Of a stretch of DNA of 64,000 nt, positions 11,601 through 22,981 are shown one piece after another. The translations under genes were made by a program, and so were the position numbers. The notes beneath the pieces were generated by a model that searched no databases, was not told the DNA's origin, and saw only the letters and a program-made list of their open reading frames with translations. The first letter of the stretch is position 1, and each line of letters starts with the position of its first letter. The DNA is from Anaeramoeba flamelloides (taxonomy: Eukaryota > Metamonada > Anaeramoebidae): contig JANTQA010000015.1 in NCBI GenBank assembly GCA_027625915.1, positions 6,477,001 to 6,541,000 of the forward strand, read 5' to 3'.

Positions 11601-13152
11601 CGAGGCTGCAATAATCACGCTGCACAAATGCGCAATGATCGCAGAATATATCAAATTAACACATACAAATGATTATTGGCTGCCTCAACAGGGCGCCAAA
11701 GATCTTTGTCATATTAACAATTCCGTTTTAGAGGAATGCTTTGGGAAAAATAAAGATCAAATTGATTTCAAAACAATAAATCAGGAAGACTTTTCTGAAA
11801 ACGGCTTGGTGGAATGCCTTGAAACTTGTATCGACTATTTAAGAGATGGCCAGTATTTGGAATTAACTTCAAATGTTTATCAAATTTTAATAACTATTCA
11901 TAAATATAGAAGAAATTACAGATCCATTTCTCAGACTTTTAATAATTTAAAAAAATCTTATGAATTGTTAAATCAAGAATTTATGAAATATAATAGAAAC
12001 TTTGGCAAATATTTTAGAATCATTTTTTATAGTAATCATTTGAATAATAATGACGATGATCGCAAAAGTTACAATGTTAATTATAATAAGGATAATAATA
12101 AAAATTTATTAAATATGAATTATAATAAGCAAAATGATGTTGTTGATGTTGTTGATGATGATGATGATGATCGTGAGATCAACAAATTGGAATATATTTA
12201 TAAATGTAAAGAAAGCATTACGATTAATGATTTAAAATTAAAATTTGAAAAGAGATTTCTACAACAGTATGCTAAGGAAAATATATTTTTTTTGAAGGAT
12301 AATAAAGCCAATTTAATTAACAATTTACAAAAAAATAATATTTATTTTATTATTACCCCTGTGGAACCCTATTTCCACCCAGACGAAATGTTGAATAGAA
12401 TTACTTCTTATGAAAAAATGAATAATATCAACCAGTTTTATTTTGATTCCCACTTTTCATTATCAGTCAAAATGTTAAAAAATAATTATGACATTAATGA
12501 TGGTGAGTTTAAGGACGGGAATGGGAATGGGAACGATAACGGGAACGGAAATGATAATGATAAGAAGAAAGAGGTGGACGAAATTGATAAGAAGGACAAA
12601 AATAACAACAATCAAAATAATAAAGTTAAATTAAAAGCCAATCAAACAAATAAACATGGATTGGAAAAAAAAGAAATAGATATCAAAGATGAATGCATTA
12701 AAAAGACCATTTTAACAACCGAACACTCTTTCCCTTATATGACCACAAGATTAAAAATAAAAGAAACAGAAATTAAATATTTATTACCGATACAAGTAGC
12801 AATACAACATCTACAAGAAGAAAATTTGAAATATAAAACAGAATTAGCTAGATTTAATATTAGAATAAATATTTTGCAAAATCTGTTAAAGAATACTTTA
12901 ATAAAAAAAAATAAAAAAAAAAATAATACTTTGCTAATAATAAAATATCATAACATCTTTTTTAAAAATTCTCAAAATATTAAAATTAGCCATTTAAAAC
13001 AATTAAAAGATACTCTAAAATTGTTTCTCAAATGTATAAAAAAAGCAATAAATATCCATTCAAAAATTACAGGCAGAAATCACCCAGCTCTCCAATCTAA
13101 ATTCGATCAATCCTTTCTAAAAATTTCAGATTTGTTTAGTTCTTATCTTTAA
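5409..13152 (+). CDS. DOCK-family Rho/Rac/Cdc42 GEF (zizimin-like, DOCK-C/D type), two exons
   Basis: A guanine-nucleotide exchange factor for Rho-family GTPases, about 2,476 residues if one frame break is discounted. Exon 1 is 5409-5606 and exon 2 is 5919-13152. The N-terminus (CDFETDLQS, PFQDLVQFREDYIKI, then exon 2 DEIKQLSADN and CIIWKYRKY) matches the DOCK-C/D N-terminal region. LSENFYFDVNS and ILIIRIEKILQGNYDD (residues ~440) are DOCK landmarks. The C2/DHR-1 domain lies at ~7903-8270 (SIAIKIEY, VQYHKKNPRCYDEIKIALP, DHLLFTFY). DHR-2, the catalytic domain, runs from ~11465 to the end (MYADLLLRIADGYLKTP, FGKYFRIIFYS, VEPYFHPDEMLNRIT, KKTILTTEHSFPYMTTR). A KE-rich stretch at 6256-6440 and poly-Asn tracts separate the domains. 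The start is the first ATG; an in-frame TTG lies 12 bases upstream. The frame changes between 7819 and 7898. The loop carrying the nucleotide sensor in other DOCKs is poorly conserved. Confidence 0.9.
5607..5918 (+). other. Intron of the DOCK gene (312 nt)
   Basis: Donor CCT|GTAATTTAC, acceptor TATAAAAG|GATGAA, phase 0. This splice joins SHLP to DEIKQLS, which continues the family alignment. A more pyrimidine-rich AG at 5942-5943 would put the second exon out of phase, so it was not chosen. Confidence 0.75.
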
Positions 13153-13259
13153 TATTTGTAATTTTTAATTATCATTATTTCCTTTATATAATTAGAAAAT
13201 AGAAATTTATTTTATTTTCAAGATATTTTTTTTTGTTTTTTTTTTATTATAAAGTTGAT

Positions 13260-13266
13260 AAATAAA
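13260..13266 (+). terminator. Possible polyadenylation signal after the DOCK gene
   Basis: AATAAA-type hexamer about 110 nt past the stop codon. Such hexamers arise often by chance at this base composition. Confidence 0.25.
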
Positions 13267-13430
13267 AACAATAATACTAATCAATTTTACATTTCAGGAT
13301 TATTGTTTTGAAAGTTTTTTTTATTCAATTTTTAATAAGAATTTTGAAATACAATTTCTTTTTCGAAAAATTTAAGATAGGTTATTGTTTTGACAATTTT
13401 TCTTTTGAAATAATAATCAAACTGTATAAA

Positions 13431-13750
13431 GGGATTAGCATCTATCACCGAGAGAAGTCTCTAATTAAAGAATGTTACTCTTGAAGATATTATTATATTA
13501 GAGTACCCTGTCTCAAAACTCTCTAACAATTCGATTAGTACAAATTAGTGATATTTTATTGATCTCATCAATTAAAAATGATACTTGTATTAGTGAAAAA
13601 ATTGAAAAATTTTAGAAAAAAATCTATATTTTGTCACAAATTTCGAAGGTTGGACCATCAATCTAAAGACTTCAAAGTTGAATGGTACCTTTCGTAAATT
13701 TCTTTCTGAATCTAATTTAGTCGTTAAGTATTTATGTGTTTACAACTTCG
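13431..13750 (+). mobile_element. TTAA-family element, single end (truncated)
   Basis: Starts GGGATTAGCATCTATCACCG and stays similar for about 300 bp to the left arm of the element at 17387, including ATCAATTAAAAATGAT and the AATTTC..AAGGTTG block. No matching right end was found, and the expected TTAA in front reads ATAA. It looks like a decayed one-ended copy. Confidence 0.65.
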
Positions 13751-13796
13751 AAAGATAATAACTCAGAGATTATATTTAATAAATTATATAATATAA

Positions 13797-14010
13797 AGTT
13801 ATTGGAAATAAACTTATTTTTAGTCAAAGAAGTATAGTTTTATTGAAGAAATATAACGAATTTCATGAGGTTTATCCATTATTTTTTCTCAAAATAAATT
13901 TTTGATTTTTTAAATCTGATCATTTTTTCTAATTTTGGTCAAATTTTTATTTGTTTTTTATTTCAATTTTTTACCTTTTTTTTCTTGTCTTTTATTTTTA
14001 TTTTTTAAGA
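13797..14010. repeat. Dispersed repeat R2, copy 1
   Basis: Collinear with about 24823-25030. Shared stretches include TTTTAGTCAAAG/TTTTCAGTCAAAGGA, AGTTTTATTGAAGAAA and the T-rich tail with TTTTTTTCTTGTC/TTTTTTTCTATTC. No coding capacity. In both places it follows a GGGATTAG end by some hundreds of bases, so it may be the interior of a longer TTAA-type element. Confidence 0.5.
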
Positions 14011-14581
14011 AAGTACTTTTGATAAAAAAAATTTTTGAAAAAACAGATTATCTTTCAGAAAAATGAGAGACGTAATTTCTTTGAACAGGTATAGGCTTGG
14101 TATAAAAAATTCTTATTATGAACAATTGTATTTCTCGTAATGAAATTAAGAAATTTTGTTTTGGATTCTCCAATAAAAAGTGAAGGTATAATTTTTGACT
14201 TAACCTTTGAGTGAAAGGGAATTTATTTTTAGGGTTGATAAAATAAAATAAAAAAAAATAATAAAACATAGAAAAAAATAGCTTTGGATGGATTTAGAGG
14301 AAGTATTTTGTAAAAAAAAATCTATATGTAATTACCAATAAAAAAAAATTACATCCATAATAAATATGATTAATTTAGTTTTTTTTGATATCTGAGAGGT
14401 AAATTTTCATTGAATATGTAGTTATTGTATATTTATCATTTCGTTTTCAATCTGATCTCAAACATTTTCACGCTTTAATATTTTTATCTCTACTTTAGTC
14501 TTTTTGTTATCAAAGTTACCCATAATTTCATCTTCAGTTTAATATGTTTAAAAGTTAATTTCCATTTCCCTTTTTATTATA
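14011..14581. other. Spacer
   Basis: AT-rich; one 73-codon frame on the minus strand (14048-14269) has no recognisable domain. No supported feature. Confidence 0.35.
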
Positions 14582-14776
14582 CAGTCAGTTCCACTTTTAA
14601 GGCACAAACGGGAAACGAAATTTAATGCACGCAAAAAATCTCAAATTATGGCACAAAATTCAGATTCTAGTAAAATAAATGGTAAAAAAAAAATTCCAAA
14701 TTTTGTGCCTTAATTTGAGATTTTTTTGTACCTTCAATTTTGTTGAAAGTTTGTGTCTTAAAAGTGGTACTGACTG
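14582..14776. mobile_element. TA-flanked foldback MITE, copy C (best-preserved ends)
   Basis: 195 bp. Left end CAGTCAGTTCCACTTTTAAG; right end CTTAAAAGTGGTACTGACTG. TA dinucleotides lie immediately outside (14580-14581 and 14777-14778). The two termini pair over nearly 30 bp. The second inner motif is altered to AATGCACGCAA. Confidence 0.88.
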
Positions 14777-14968
14777 TAGTAACTCTTCTTCCCAGTATTT
14801 ATACAATTCAACAAATAAAAAAAATCTTTTTAAAATCGCAATAAAACTCCTATCAAAAAGATTGAATGAGAAATAATAAATGAGAAATGATCAAACTTTG
14901 ATTATTTATTAATCTTTCAAATATTTCAGAAAATATATAATAAAAAATATCAGTTTTTTTAAAAACTG

Positions 14969-14970
<2 letters not shown>

Positions 14971-15053
<83 letters not shown>
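14971..15053. repeat. (TTA)n microsatellite
   Basis: An uninterrupted TTA run of about 83 bp, followed at 15069-15091 by a short (TA) run. It lies in non-coding DNA, unlike the AAT/AAC tracts elsewhere in the window, which are kept in frame inside genes. Confidence 0.95.
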
Positions 15054-15091
15054 TCCATTATGAAATTATAATATATATATATATATATATA

Positions 15092-17382
15092 AGGATTTTA
15101 TTTTAAGATATTTTATCATTGTTATAAAATGATTTTTTAGGATATTTTATTAAGAAAGTAGGTAAAATTTTACGATTTTGAAAAATTTTCATTGTGACAA
15201 CCTTACTAGAGATTTTTTGAGTACCACCAGATATTGAAACATTGAACCTAAATATAATTATCAGGTCTATTTGTGAAAAAAAAATAAATGTAAATCAGAA
15301 TTGAATCTTTACTTTTTGAATTTTTAGAATTTTCTGAACTGTTTTTTTTTTGAAAAAAAATTTGAGTTTTATTAAATTTATTTTTTTGGATCTAGAAAGG
15401 TGTTTATGGAAAGCTTGGAATTAATCATAAAATAAACCAAAAAAAAAAAAAAATTAGACCTGAAAAGGTATTCTTTTTTTAACAAATATTTTCTTTTTGA
15501 ATACTAAAATTAGAAAAATCACATTTCCATATGAAATTTATTGAAATCAAGAATGTTGAAAAAAAAATTGACGAGAATATATTTTATGGATCTATTTTTT
15601 CTTTGTCTTCTTAATTTTTAGGAATTCTTGCAAGATATAACCTTGAATTTTTTCGCCCTTGATATTTATTATTTTTTAACTCAAATTCTTTTTTTACAGA
15701 TTTCTTAACAAGAATTCTTTTTTTCAAATATAATAATCAAACAATACAAAAATAAAGAATATTACCTAAAAAGTTTAAAATAAAGGGGTTGGGTTCTCGA
15801 AATAAAAAAAAATTATAAGAAATTAACTAAAAAATCAAAAGAAAAATATGATAAAAAATTACAATCCCTGATTTAAAATATTTTGGGTTTTTCAATTGAA
15901 TTGAAAATAAATTATTATAAAATCAAAGAAATATGTCGAATAAATCTTTAAATATTGAAAAATAATGTAAAATATATCCTATTTTCTGAACCAAAACTAG
16001 AATTAGATGAATAAAATCAAAACATGTTTTTAGACTTCATTTTTGACATTCTTTAGAAATAAATAGTATTTTCTTCATCAAAAATTTTCAAACAAAAATT
16101 CTTCCCTAAAGCATTAAAAATAAAATTTAGTAAAGTAGAAGTAAGTATTAAATTTTAGATAGATATTACCAATAAATAAATGATTTTTATTAATTTTTAT
16201 GTGTCAATGGTTTCATTTTTTTAAATACCGTTTTTTATTGATATATAAAATAATAATACTAGAATATATTCAACTCTTATATTTGTTAAAATATCAATTT
16301 ATTTTTTTCAAGAAAAGTTTTAAAAGATTTAGTTTGAAATAAATTGATTCAATTAAAATTTGGTAAAATCAACTTGCCAACTTTAAACATAAAAAAAATG
16401 TAACTCGGGGCTTAAAACTAAAAAAAAAAATGAAAAAAAGACAAAAAAAATTAGGAGAATCATACTTATTACTAAAATTCAGGAATTGATAATAATTAAA
16501 AGTCTTTTTACTGTTTTACCAATGTAGAAAAATTTTTTAACAAATTTGGCTCAAAATAAAAAATTATCGATTTGTAGTTCCAATGATTTAAAATGAAGTG
16601 TAAATTATAATCAAGTTAAACAACAACAACTTCCCCCTTTGAGAAATTTAAAAGTAAAATCATAAATTTCAAGTTTTGGAATAAAATAAATGATCTTTAA
16701 CAATCACAGTTTAAAATTCTTCGTTGTTTTTTGTTTTCTTGTTATCTTTTTTGAAATATTGATCAAATTTTGAATTCATTTTTTTTATAATTTTTGGTTT
16801 TTTTTTTTTTTTTTATCATTTAGAAATATCCTACTTTTAATATTGTTAATAATTAAAAAAGGAAGAATTAATATGCCATAATAATTTATTCTTCTGGAAG
16901 ATAAAAGAATTTTAGCTTTTTTAATCTATTATTTAGATTTGATAAGAATTTTTGAAGAATGGTTTCTTTTGTCAATTTGTTTGGACTCTAAAATAATGTA
17001 TATATTCTTTGGGAAAAAACATTTAATAGTTAATTCCTCTAAATAATTATTGTTTCCACAAAAAAAAAAAGTATTTTGAAAAGAAATTAGTCTTCTCACA
17101 ACAGAATAAAACCTAAAAGAATTCCAACTGATTTTCGATCAAAGTATATATTATCAAATGGTTTCACTCTTCAACAAAATTTTAAATAGTGAGATAGTTT
17201 ACGGACTTCTTTTGGACCCTGGTGGATACTGACTTGAGTTATATTATACACTTCTCAAAAAGAATTTTCATTCTGGAGAAATTGAATAAAAAAAAATACG
17301 AATTTCAAAGTACAAAACACCCCCCAAAAAAAAAAGAATTGTCAAGTAGATTTTAGAATTAAAATTTTAAAAAAAAAATGAC
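15092..17382. other. 2.3 kb spacer without recognised content
   Basis: Very AT-rich, with poly-A/T runs in all frames and no ORF of note. No inverted repeat ends were seen here. Confidence 0.4.
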
Positions 17383-17386
17383 TTAA

Positions 17387-18136
17387 GGGATTAGCGTCTA
17401 CCAAGGAGAAGCCTAGGAACAAAGTATGTTGTTATTGGAACCGAACTACATTAGTGCTACATGGTTCAAATGTCTCTAAAAAATTGATTAGTCAAGTTGT
17501 AATATTTGTTGATCCTCATCAATTAAAAATGATCTATGTATTAGTAAAAAATCCAACAATTTCAGAATAAAATCTGCATTTTGACATAAATTTAAAGGTT
17601 GAATTATCAATATTCAGACTACAAAGTTGCAAAATATCTTTCTTAAATTTGTGGCGAAATGTAGATTAGTTACTAAAAAATTCGTTTTTTTTTAAAAATT
17701 AAATAATTAACCAATAAAGTTTTTTGTCAAATTGTTTCTCAAATCATTGCAAATATATTGATGCTATAAGTATCTTTATCAAAAGCAAACAAAATTAATC
17801 AGTCTTTGTGCTTTTATGTTGATGATTATTGAGTTAATCTTTGAAATTCAAAAATTATCAAAATAGTTACTTTTGGAAGTTCTAAATCTAAATTATTAAA
17901 ATACCAGAATACTGTATTTTGGCTTTCTATTTTTAGATTTGGAATAGGAATTCAAAAAAATTTTTTCAATATGAAAATTTTTAATTGTGATCATTAGTAA
18001 AAAATTTAATAATTTATTGTGCAATAAGATTTATAATAGATTTTTTAGAGCTATTTGAGACATGGTGCACTGATATCATTTGCACCCAATTACAACATAC
18101 TTTGATTATAGAGAAATCTATGGTGACGCTAATCCC
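17387..18136. mobile_element. TTAA-flanked foldback element, type GGGATTAG, copy 1
   Basis: A 750-bp element. It starts GGGATTAGCGTCTACC and ends with the inverse (GGTGACGCTAATCCC), with TTAA on each side (17383-17386 and 18137-18140). The termini pair over roughly 60 bp with gaps, including AAAGTATGTTGT near both ends. No transposase. TTAA target duplication is used by piggyBac and Kolobok; the G-rich outer ends do not match the classical piggyBac CCC start, so the superfamily is open. Confidence 0.82.
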
Positions 18137-18140
18137 TTAA

Positions 18141-18497
18141 AGGGATCTCATCAAATACAAGTTCAAATTTTAAAACATTTCAAACTTGTAAAAGTAACTA
18201 TAAAAAAATAATTTAGAACAGCTGTTATAAAGTGTTTTGTGTTTATAGATTTGAAATGGAAATTATGAACTATTTAGATCATATTTTTGTTCGGATCTAT
18301 AAAGGGCAAAATTGGTGAAAATTGTTTGAATTTTCCATTTTTTTTTGTAAAAGAAATTCTCGGTGTGTAAATTTAACTGTGATTATGAAACTCTTTCAAG
18401 AGTTTTTTTGCCAACAATTTCAACTGAAAACGTAGCCCAAAAAAATGGATCTTTTTAGAATTGGACAGCAAAAATACAAAACTAAGCATGTGAAATT
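18141..18497. other. 3' flank of the MTMR14 gene
   Basis: Spacer between the TTAA element and the stop codon of the MTMR14 gene. Nothing recognised. Confidence 0.35.
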
Positions 18498-19658
18498 TTA
18501 ACAAGGAGGGTTATATTTATTTGATTTATTAAATTCCACCATCTGTAAAATTTGTAAATAATTGTTTTTAAAATGATTATACAAATCCAAAAATTTCTTT
18601 AGTCGAATATTTTGATTGGTGTTATTCAAAGAAAAATTGGTCTTTGCTAAAAATTGCATTACATAAAAAGTGAAATGTAATATTTCTGATTTATTTTTTA
18701 ATCTGTGAAGCATCCTATGGTGGAACAAATACCAATCATAAGCAATAACAAAATAGCATAACTCATCGAGAGAAAAATTGGAGTGCAAAAGACCGTCGGC
18801 CCATAGGCTCAACCTGATCATTGAGATGAATAGGGGTGTACGATCCCAGCCTGATTTACAATGAATTAATAACCCACTATGATTCTTATTTTCAAGTTTG
18901 TCAATACAGCTTTGGAAATATAGCTGAAGTAGCTTGAGAAAAGGGATTTCCCTTTTGTGCGAGCTTCGGAAAGGTTGATCCGAAGTGATGTTTTTGAGGT
19001 ATTTGTCTAAATTAACTGAGGGCTTATTATAGCATGATCCTTCGAACATTGGGAATTGCAAATTTGAAACGTCATAGCCTAATTTACGAAAGCAAATTAA
19101 TGTTTGGACAGCGTCCCAAGGAAGGTAACTAACAGAAAAATCCTTGTAGAGGTTTTGAAATTCGGGATCCAACTCTGTCAGCCCGATCCCTAAATTTGGC
19201 CTTGGGTTAATTGGCTTTTTCATAAAATCGATTATAGTTGTAACTTCTAACTGCTTTAACAGATACGCCTCATTGCTGATGTCTCCAAACGACGAACCAG
19301 ATCGGACACAAGACGATCTACAAATCAATTTGTCCTGATATGAAAAAACAGGAACAGCAAACCGTTGGCGGAAACGGACTTTCGAGGAAGACTCAAAATG
19401 CTCTTGCAATTTTGCTGTTTCGTTTTGAGTCGACAAGACTCCTATTTTTGGTAAAGGGATAACTGTTGGATAAGACGGGCACAAGACCTTCTTTTTGTTC
19501 TCGATCACATTGTAATTTTCATAATCCTTCCCGAATAATGATAAGGTCTTTTTTAAGATTTCAAGATATGATCTGCTCACTTGCCGACTTGTTCCTGTAA
19601 CTTGTGTAAGGTACGTTTTAAGTAAACCTTTGGTTGACAAGGGATTAAATAAAGTCAT
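18498..19658 (-). CDS. MTMR14: Myotubularin-related protein 14 (Jumpy)-like phosphoinositide 3-phosphatase
   Basis: A 386-residue protein in one uninterrupted exon. The catalytic CX5R loop is visible as HCKSGWDRT (residues 266-274, nucleophile Cys267, Arg273). It is followed by PLFISMIRLSLWADGL, the near-identical signature of animal MTMR14. FVIAYDWYLFHHRMLHRL also matches the family. Known members dephosphorylate the D3 position of PI(3)P and PI(3,5)P2 and act in autophagy and endosomal trafficking. The protein is shorter than the animal protein (about 650 residues): it ends soon after the phosphatase core and lacks the extended disordered C-terminus. No PH-GRAM domain is evident, as expected for this subgroup. 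The start is the first ATG, followed by a continuous frame with no upstream extension. It lies between TTAA-type foldback elements on both sides. Confidence 0.93.
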   Translation of the reverse strand: MTLFNPLSTKGLLKTYLTQVTGTSRQVSRSYLEILKKTLSLFGKDYENYNVIENKKKVLCPSYPTVIPLPKIGVLSTQNETAKLQEHFESSSKVRFRQRFAVPVFSYQDKLICRSSCVRSGSSFGDISNEAYLLKQLEVTTIIDFMKKPINPRPNLGIGLTELDPEFQNLYKDFSVSYLPWDAVQTLICFRKLGYDVSNLQFPMFEGSCYNKPSVNLDKYLKNITSDQPFRSSHKREIPFLKLLQLYFQSCIDKLENKNHSGLLIHCKSGWDRTPLFISMIRLSLWADGLLHSNFSLDELCYFVIAYDWYLFHHRMLHRLKNKSEILHFTFYVMQFLAKTNFSLNNTNQNIRLKKFLDLYNHFKNNYLQILQMVEFNKSNKYNPPC

Positions 19659-19874
19659 AAGTCAACAAGAACATGAAAAATAAATGTTACTAAATTTGAA
19701 TTATGAAACTTGAATTGTTTCTCAAAGTATAGCGACGTCCTGATATGAGATTTTAGGAAGACTGCTTTGATGACAAACAACAAGTTTGTTGATTTTAAAG
19801 GATGACTAGTTCATAGTTCTAGAGAAAAATTATGCTTTTCTTTGAAATTTTTGAAAAATTAATTGTTCATTTAA

Positions 19875-20047
19875 GGGACTAGTCTCTATAATTTTTTTTT
19901 TGAACTATACCTAAATAAGGATTTTTTATCTTGAAATATATTTGGTATTGAAAATAAACAGGGGTTTTCAAATAAAAGTATTTGACAAAAAATTTTCTCA
20001 AAATCTCGATTAAATTTAGGTAGAAATATTTAATAGAAATTAGTCCC
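19875..20047. mobile_element. Small TTAA-flanked element, type GGGACTAG
   Basis: 173 bp. Starts GGGACTAGTCTCTATAA and ends with an inverse, TAGAAATTAGTCCC. TTAA precedes it (19871-19874) and TTCA, probably a mutated TTAA, follows it (20048-20051). That same tetranucleotide is also the left flank of the next element. No coding capacity. Confidence 0.7.
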
Positions 20048-20051
20048 TTCA

Positions 20052-21496
20052 GGGATTAGCCTCAACATAGATTTCTCTATAATCAAAGTATGTTGAAATT
20101 GGGTGTAAGTGGTATTAGTGTGTCATGGTTTAAAGATCTCTCTTAAAATCTATTATAATATTAATTGCCTAATAAAATATTAAATTTTTTACTAAGGATC
20201 ATTATTAAAAATTTCTAAAATATTTAGAAATTTTTTTTTAAAAATTCCTTTTCCAAACCTAAAAATCGAAAATCCACATAATAGTTTTCTATATTGAATA
20301 ATTCATCTTTAGAACATCTAAAAGTAACTATTTATTTCATTTTTAATTTCAAAGATCAACTCAATGTTCATTTATATAAAAACACAAAGACTAATTAGTT
20401 TTGTTTCCTTTTTATAAAGTGAATTGTAACATCAATATGTTTACAATATTTCAGAAATAATTTGTCAAAAAAATCTATTGGTTAATTATTTAATTTTTTA
20501 AAATAATTGAATTTTTTAGCGACTAATCTAAATTTAGCCACAAATTTAAGAAAGATATTTTAATTATTGAAAACAAAACTAAAAAAATTATAAAAAATAA
20601 CCTATTTTTTTCAAGGAATATTTATATTGGCGATTTCTCGAAAAGAATCTCTTTGTCAGATTTTACTCGTCCAACTACCGGTATTATTGGGTTTTTACCC
20701 TTTTTTTTGTTTTTTTGAGAAATAAATGTTTGATTTTTTGGTCAAATCCTCTAAAAATAAAAAATATAAGAGACACATGAATTAACAGAATTGAAATTTT
20801 CTCTAGATCTTAATTAATGAGTTATTTTTTTATTAAAAAAAATAGAATTCAAAAGGTCTAGTTAATGGTTAGTGTTATTTATTTTTAAAAGTTTAAAAAC
20901 GGTAAAGAATCTAATTTTATTATTTATTCTATGGTTTACAAAAAGTTTATTTCATATTTGAGAGTCTCTTATTTGAAAACACTTTTAATATTTTCATTAG
21001 AATTTACAAATTTGTCTAGCTTTAAAGATCTAAAAAAATAAGAACAAAAGAATTTAAGAGAATTTTTTTATATTATTTTTTTTTTAATTCATTGAAGAGC
21101 CTCATATTTCAGAAAATAATAACTCGGGTAATTTTAATCTTTGTTTCCAATAACATGCATAATATTTTTCAATCTGGTTTCTATAAATTAGCCCTATCAT
21201 AAGAAATATGTTACCTATTTCCAAGGGTCCACACCAATAAAGACAGATATTTTGAAACTTTGTAATCCGAAATTTGATAATTCAACGTTTAGTTTTGAGT
21301 CAAAATACTGATTTTTTCTGAAATTGTTGGGTTTTTTTACTAATACTAGGATAATTTTTAATTGATGCGATCAATAAATATCACCACTTGAGAAATCGAT
21401 TTTTTAGAGATATTTGGACCCTGGCACTCGAATTTGATTTACACCCAATTCCAACATCATTTGATCGTAGGCTTCTCCTTGTTAGACACTAATCCC
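20052..21496. mobile_element. TTAA-flanked foldback element, type GGGATTAG, copy 2
   Basis: 1,445 bp. Starts GGGATTAGCCTCAACATAG and ends TTAGACACTAATCCC, followed by TTAA. Its left ~520 bp is the reverse complement of the right part of copy 1 at 17387-18136 (shared ATAGATTTCTCTATAATCAA and AAAGTATGTTG). Its right ~260 bp is the reverse complement of copy 1's left end (CTAATACTAGGATAATTTTT, TTTGTAATC). About 680 bp in the middle is absent from copy 1, so either copy 2 carries an insertion or copy 1 is internally deleted. The two copies lie inverted on either side of the MTMR14 gene. Confidence 0.78.
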
Positions 21497-21500
21497 TTAA

Positions 21501-22981
21501 GGAAAAAGGATTATAATTATCAGTTTTTTTTTAATTTGAATATGAATTCAAATGAGAATTAAAACTTTTTGATAAGTATACTACAAAGACTGAGACTCTA
21601 AATGAGACACAATTTTCACTTCATTTTCACTTTTCTTTTTCAAATAGAATTTTACAATTGAAGTCTACCTTCTTTGGTAACTCAGGTATCAAAGAAAAAA
21701 TCTGAAAAAGAAAGTGAAAATTTTTCCCATTTATTGTTCAAATACTAGTATCTTACTAATATTTTCTTAATTTCGATTTCCATCAATGTCCTCGGAGTTC
21801 AATACCATAAACATCAAAAACCGATTTTATGATTGTAAATGATAACAATAACAAGTAAAAATTAGATTTTTAGTAAAATTCATATCTGATAAATTAAAAC
21901 TTTCAGAAATAAAAATTAATAATTAATCTGAATTAGTTTATCATATTCTTGGTAAGACAAAGTAATTGTGAAAATGACAATTTTAATTTTTCCTATTTTC
22001 TTTACAAATATTACCAAAATTTCAATTTTTTTTATTAAAAATAGTATTAATTATTAGGGTTTAGATTAAACGCCAAAAGGAATTGAAACAAAATTCAAAT
22101 TACGAAGCTACAAATATTTATTTTTAAAATACCATTCAAAATGAAAAAAATAAAAAATTGTGATAATTCTTCCTTTCCAGGTTCTGTGATCATTTGATTT
22201 TAAAACAAAGTATAGAGTTTTACAATAATCTTATTAAACTATCTTGATGGAATTGAAATCAAGTGAATCTAAACTAGATTATATACTTCTTCAAAGGTTA
22301 GATCTTTTAATTCTCATTTGAAATCATATCAAATTTAAAAAATCTTGTGATTTGGATTATTTTTGCTAAACTCAGCCATTACATTATTAATATTATAAAA
22401 AAAAAATACACTTTTTTTTCACCACAGTTAATTTATTAATCGATTTTTTTTATTCTAAATTTAATTTGTTTCACTTTTACTTAACCACTAGTTGATATTT
22501 TGTAAAGTGTAATCAATATGTTGGACTCTTGTTTTATTTTTTAAAAAAAACAAGATAACCCAAGGGTGTGGATAATAACAGAACAAAACCAAAATATATT
22601 TATGATTTTTCGTTCAAGATCAAAACAAAACAAGAAATAAAAAGCCTGAAAACAAATTTTATTTTGAAATTCGAAACAAAAATGATCTTTAGTAAAGGTG
22701 CTCCAAATTTACAAAGGCTAGGAACAAGAAGTGTTAACCCAGTCGTTTTTTTTTTTAATTAGAATTTTTTATTGTCAAATGCGTTCTACAGAATTCCAAA
22801 TTAGTTTCTTGGGCGATGGCTGGTTTTCTATGTATTAAATTAGTGGGTGTTACTATGACATTTTTGTTTTATTCAACAAATTAAAAAGAAGAGAAATCGA
22901 CAAACAAATGTTAAAAGTATTGTTTTGTTTTATTGTGCTTAATTTCTAGCTTCTTTTTTTACCTTTGTGAGTGTTTGTTTT
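21501..22981. other. 1.5 kb spacer
   Basis: No supported gene. At 22.55-22.76 kb there is a block of slightly higher GC ending in a T11 run. It contains only a 64-codon frame with a GTG start, and I cannot assign it as coding or as a Pol III RNA. Confidence 0.35.

Noticed and set aside
14679-14876. 65-codon frame with FCTFNFVESLCLKSGTDC; similar minus-strand frame at 29679-29891
   Set aside because: Both are translations of the arms of the TA-flanked foldback; their resemblance to each other is repeat homology, not protein conservation.
22568-22762. Possible Pol III RNA gene ending at a T11 run
   Set aside because: No B-box consensus (GGTTCRANNCC), no stable clover or stem structure seen, and T runs are common throughout the spacers.
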